In this document: positions 62,186 to 64,000 of the stretch, one piece after another
Position numbering within the stretch: position 1 is the first letter of the stretch
Layout of the letters: every line of letters begins with the position of its first letter
Source of the DNA: Hymenobacter edaphi
GTDB lineage: Bacteria; Bacteroidota; Bacteroidia; Cytophagales; Hymenobacteraceae
NCBI RefSeq assembly: GCF_003258365.1
Contig: NZ_QHKM01000003.1
Location: 248,001-312,000 of the forward strand
Reading direction: 5' to 3'
DNA: 64,000 nucleotides
Notes under the pieces: generated by a model
The model's database searches: none
What the model was told of the DNA's origin: nothing
Seen by the model: only the letters and a program-made list of their open reading frames with translations
Position numbers and translations under genes: made by a program

Positions 62186-62347
62186 GTGTTGCTGGGGGTT
62201 GGGGAGATATGATGTAGGTTTGAAAGTCCTTTCGGGCCAGGCGGCCAGCGGCGAAGCTACGACGGTAAAAACCGCGCTAGCGTCCGTTGCAGGCAGCTTT
62301 TTCTAACACAGCCGACCGCCTTTTTGTGCCAACTGCGCAATAAATAT

Positions 62348-63490
62348 ATGAGAAAATCTTTGCTAAAACTATTAGTAGCTGGGGTTCTGTGTTTTATAAG
62401 CCCGTTAGTATGGGGCCAGCTCGACAACCGGGCGTTTCAGTACCGCGCCCCGGTCCGGCCGGAGTACGATAACCAGCTGCGGCTGGCCGTGCAGGCCTTT
62501 CTGTTTACGAAGGATAACGAATATTTCAACAAGATCTTCGAGGGCCGCACCTACTACGGCACCCAGCTGGCCACGCGCCTGGCGTACTTTCCCAGTCCCA
62601 AGCTGCGGCTGGAGGGCGGCATCTTCCTCTACAAGGATTACGGCAACCCGCGCCTGCGGCAGGTGCAGCCGCTGTTCACGGCCATTTACCAGACGGGGCC
62701 GCACCGCATCCTGTTCGGCAACATCGACGCCCACCTCAACCACAACTACATCGAGCCGCTGTTCGACTTCGAGCGCGTGATGCTCAACCGGCTGGAAGAG
62801 GGCATGCAGTACCAGTACACCACCCGCCGCTGGGCCCTGGATGCCTGGGTGGACTGGCAGCGGCAACAGTACCGCTTCAGCGACTTCCAGGAGCGCATTG
62901 CCGGCGGGCTGGTGGCCGATGCGGCTGTAGTGCGCGACTCCAGCGGCTGGCTGGTGCGGGTGCCGTTTCAGTTTCTGGCCATGCACCGCGGCGGGCAGCT
63001 CGACACCATCGAAACGCCGCTGCAAACCCTGTTCAACGTAGCCAGCGGCCTGCGCGTACGCAAGGAGGTAGGCCGCAAATTCTTGCACAGCTGGTACGCC
63101 GACGCCTACGGCACCTTCTTCCACGACTATTCCTTCACGCGGGAGCTGCCCTACAAGAACGGCACCGGCCTCTACCTGAACCTGGGCGCCGACACCCGCT
63201 TTTCGAAAATCCAGCTCAGCTACTGGCGCGGCCAGGGCTTCGTGGCGCCGCAGGGCGGGCCGCTCTACCAGTCGGTTTCGGCCACCGTGCGCAACCCCGC
63301 CTACACCGAGCGGAACCGTCACCTGCTCATCCTGCGCTTCTTCAGCGACTACCGCCTCACCGACGGCCTGACGCTCAGCACGCGCTTCGAGCCGTTCTAC
63401 GACTTCACCAACCGGCAGATCGAGTTTTCCTTCGGCACCTACATCAACTTCAACCGCGAATTCCGCCTGACCACGCTCAAGCGCGAATAA
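62348..63490 (+). CDS. Probable outer-membrane beta-barrel protein, conserved in Bacteroidota
   Basis: A 380-aa protein from ATG 62348 with signal peptide (LLKLLVAGVLCFISPLVWG). The mature chain has many alternating Tyr/Phe/Trp strands about ten residues long (YGTQLATRLAYFPSPKLRLEGGIFLYKDYG, QYQYTTRRWALDAWVDWQRQQYRF, LYLNLGADTRFSKIQLSYWRGQGF) and ends in strand YINFNREFRLTTLKRE. The pattern suits a barrel of about 14-16 strands. I do not recognise a named family. It diverges from recA. Confidence 0.7.
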   Translation: MRKSLLKLLVAGVLCFISPLVWGQLDNRAFQYRAPVRPEYDNQLRLAVQAFLFTKDNEYFNKIFEGRTYYGTQLATRLAYFPSPKLRLEGGIFLYKDYGNPRLRQVQPLFTAIYQTGPHRILFGNIDAHLNHNYIEPLFDFERVMLNRLEEGMQYQYTTRRWALDAWVDWQRQQYRFSDFQERIAGGLVADAAVVRDSSGWLVRVPFQFLAMHRGGQLDTIETPLQTLFNVASGLRVRKEVGRKFLHSWYADAYGTFFHDYSFTRELPYKNGTGLYLNLGADTRFSKIQLSYWRGQGFVAPQGGPLYQSVSATVRNPAYTERNRHLLILRFFSDYRLTDGLTLSTRFEPFYDFTNRQIEFSFGTYINFNREFRLTTLKRE

Positions 63491-63586
63491 GCGGCGAAAA
63501 GACGGAGCCGAACGGCCGTCGGGAAGTCCGGTAGTCAAGGCAATCAATAGGAAAGGGCACCTGATCCGCCGGTTCTGCGCTGTCTA

Positions 63587-64000
63587 TCAGCTGCGCGTTA
63601 GGGCGTAGTGCCAGATGCCGACCTCATCGGGGCCTTCGCAGCGGAAGCCGAGGGCTTCGGCGGTAGCCTGGCTGCGCTGGTTGTCGGAGCGGCAGCGCAG
63701 GGTGAGGCGGCGGGCATGCAGCACGGCGAAGGCGTAATCGGCCACGGCGGCCAGGGCCTCGCGGGCGTAGCCCTGGCCCTCGGCGGCGGCGGCGAGGTAG
63801 TAGCCGATTTCGCCGGTATGAATGCGGGGCGAATCGGGCTGCAGGCTGATGTCGCCCAGGTACTGGCCGGTGCCGAGCTGCCAGATGCCCCACACCAGCA
63901 GGCGCCGCTGCCGCCACTGCTCCGTGAACAGGCGCAGCTGCTGTTCCGCGTCGGCGTAGGTGCGCACCGAGGCCACGCGGCGCGGGAAAGCGGGTTGCAG
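63587..64000 (-). CDS. GNAT family N-acetyltransferase (5' end beyond window)
   Basis: The frame stays open to the right edge (upstream residues read LQPAFPRRVASVRTYAD), so the start is outside the window. RimJ/RimL-like layout: WGIWQLGTGQYLGDISLQPDSPRIHTGEIGYYLAAAAEGQGYAREALAAVADYAF, with the acetyl-CoA loop EGQGYARE, then LTLRCRSDNQRSQATAEALGFRCEG. It would acetylate an amine (ribosomal N-terminus, antibiotic or small molecule); the target is not predictable. Confidence 0.9.
   Translation of the reverse strand: MQPAFPRRVASVRTYADAEQQLRLFTEQWRQRRLLVWGIWQLGTGQYLGDISLQPDSPRIHTGEIGYYLAAAAEGQGYAREALAAVADYAFAVLHARRLTLRCRSDNQRSQATAEALGFRCEGPDEVGIWHYALTRS

Overview
The window is a GC-rich (about two thirds G+C), densely coded stretch of a Bacteroidota chromosome. 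Gene content and style point to Hymenobacter or a close relative. Supporting signs are promoters of the Bacteroidota form TTTG-N19-TAnnTTTG, weak use of Shine-Dalgarno sequences, several DUF3857/transglutaminase and TonB-domain exported proteins, an S13/S9-type ribosomal cluster ordered rplM-rpsI-rpsB-tsf, and recA near a PhoB/PhoR-like pair. The genus is an inference from gene style; no rRNA gene is present to confirm it. I saw no tRNA, rRNA or CRISPR array. There is one complete insertion sequence.

Layout. 1-5.1 kb: the end of an aldehyde dehydrogenase, a lipoprotein and FkbM methyltransferase on the minus strand, then a divergent ECF sigma factor, a membrane anti-sigma-like protein and an exported adhesin-like protein. 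5.3-13.5 kb: an exported DUF296/PPC protein, a 1123-aa TPR plus MORN-type repeat protein, and two DUF3857 transglutaminase-like proteins, the second of which lacks the catalytic Cys and Asp. 13.5-20.3 kb: single enzymes (HEAGH protein, DUF4442 hotdog protein, MBL hydrolase, diadenylate-cyclase-type protein, two-domain TonB protein, RidA, cyanophycinase). 20.3-34.4 kb: a KGG stress protein, a NarL-type regulator, an intact IS5-family element followed by about 800 bp without a gene, a CheB-CheR-PAS protein, a histidine kinase with about nine PAS domains, an FAD/Rieske oxidoreductase and a membrane MutS-like ATPase.

34.4-49 kb: a lipoprotein, bestrophin, solitary STAS protein, FUSC transporter, S9 peptidase, YitT protein, LysR regulator next to a YeiH-type exporter, RluA pseudouridine synthase and a membrane glycosyltransferase-like protein. 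49-52 kb: the translation operon. 52-64 kb: a carboxypeptidase-regulatory-domain membrane protein, two tandem Roadblock/LC7 proteins, a four-gene minus-strand operon (DUF3089 lipase-like, SHOCT membrane protein, coiled-coil exported protein, small protein), a PhoB/PhoR-like two-component pair, a DUF3108 protein, recA, an outer-membrane-like protein and the start of a GNAT acetyltransferase.

Most plausible functional units are sigma/anti-sigma with its exported partner, the NarL regulator with the PAS kinase and CheB-CheR sensor, LysR with YeiH, and the Roadblock pair. The intergenic DNA is notable: long perfect inverted repeats (28, 36 and 38 bp), two REP-like elements and many strong hairpin terminators.
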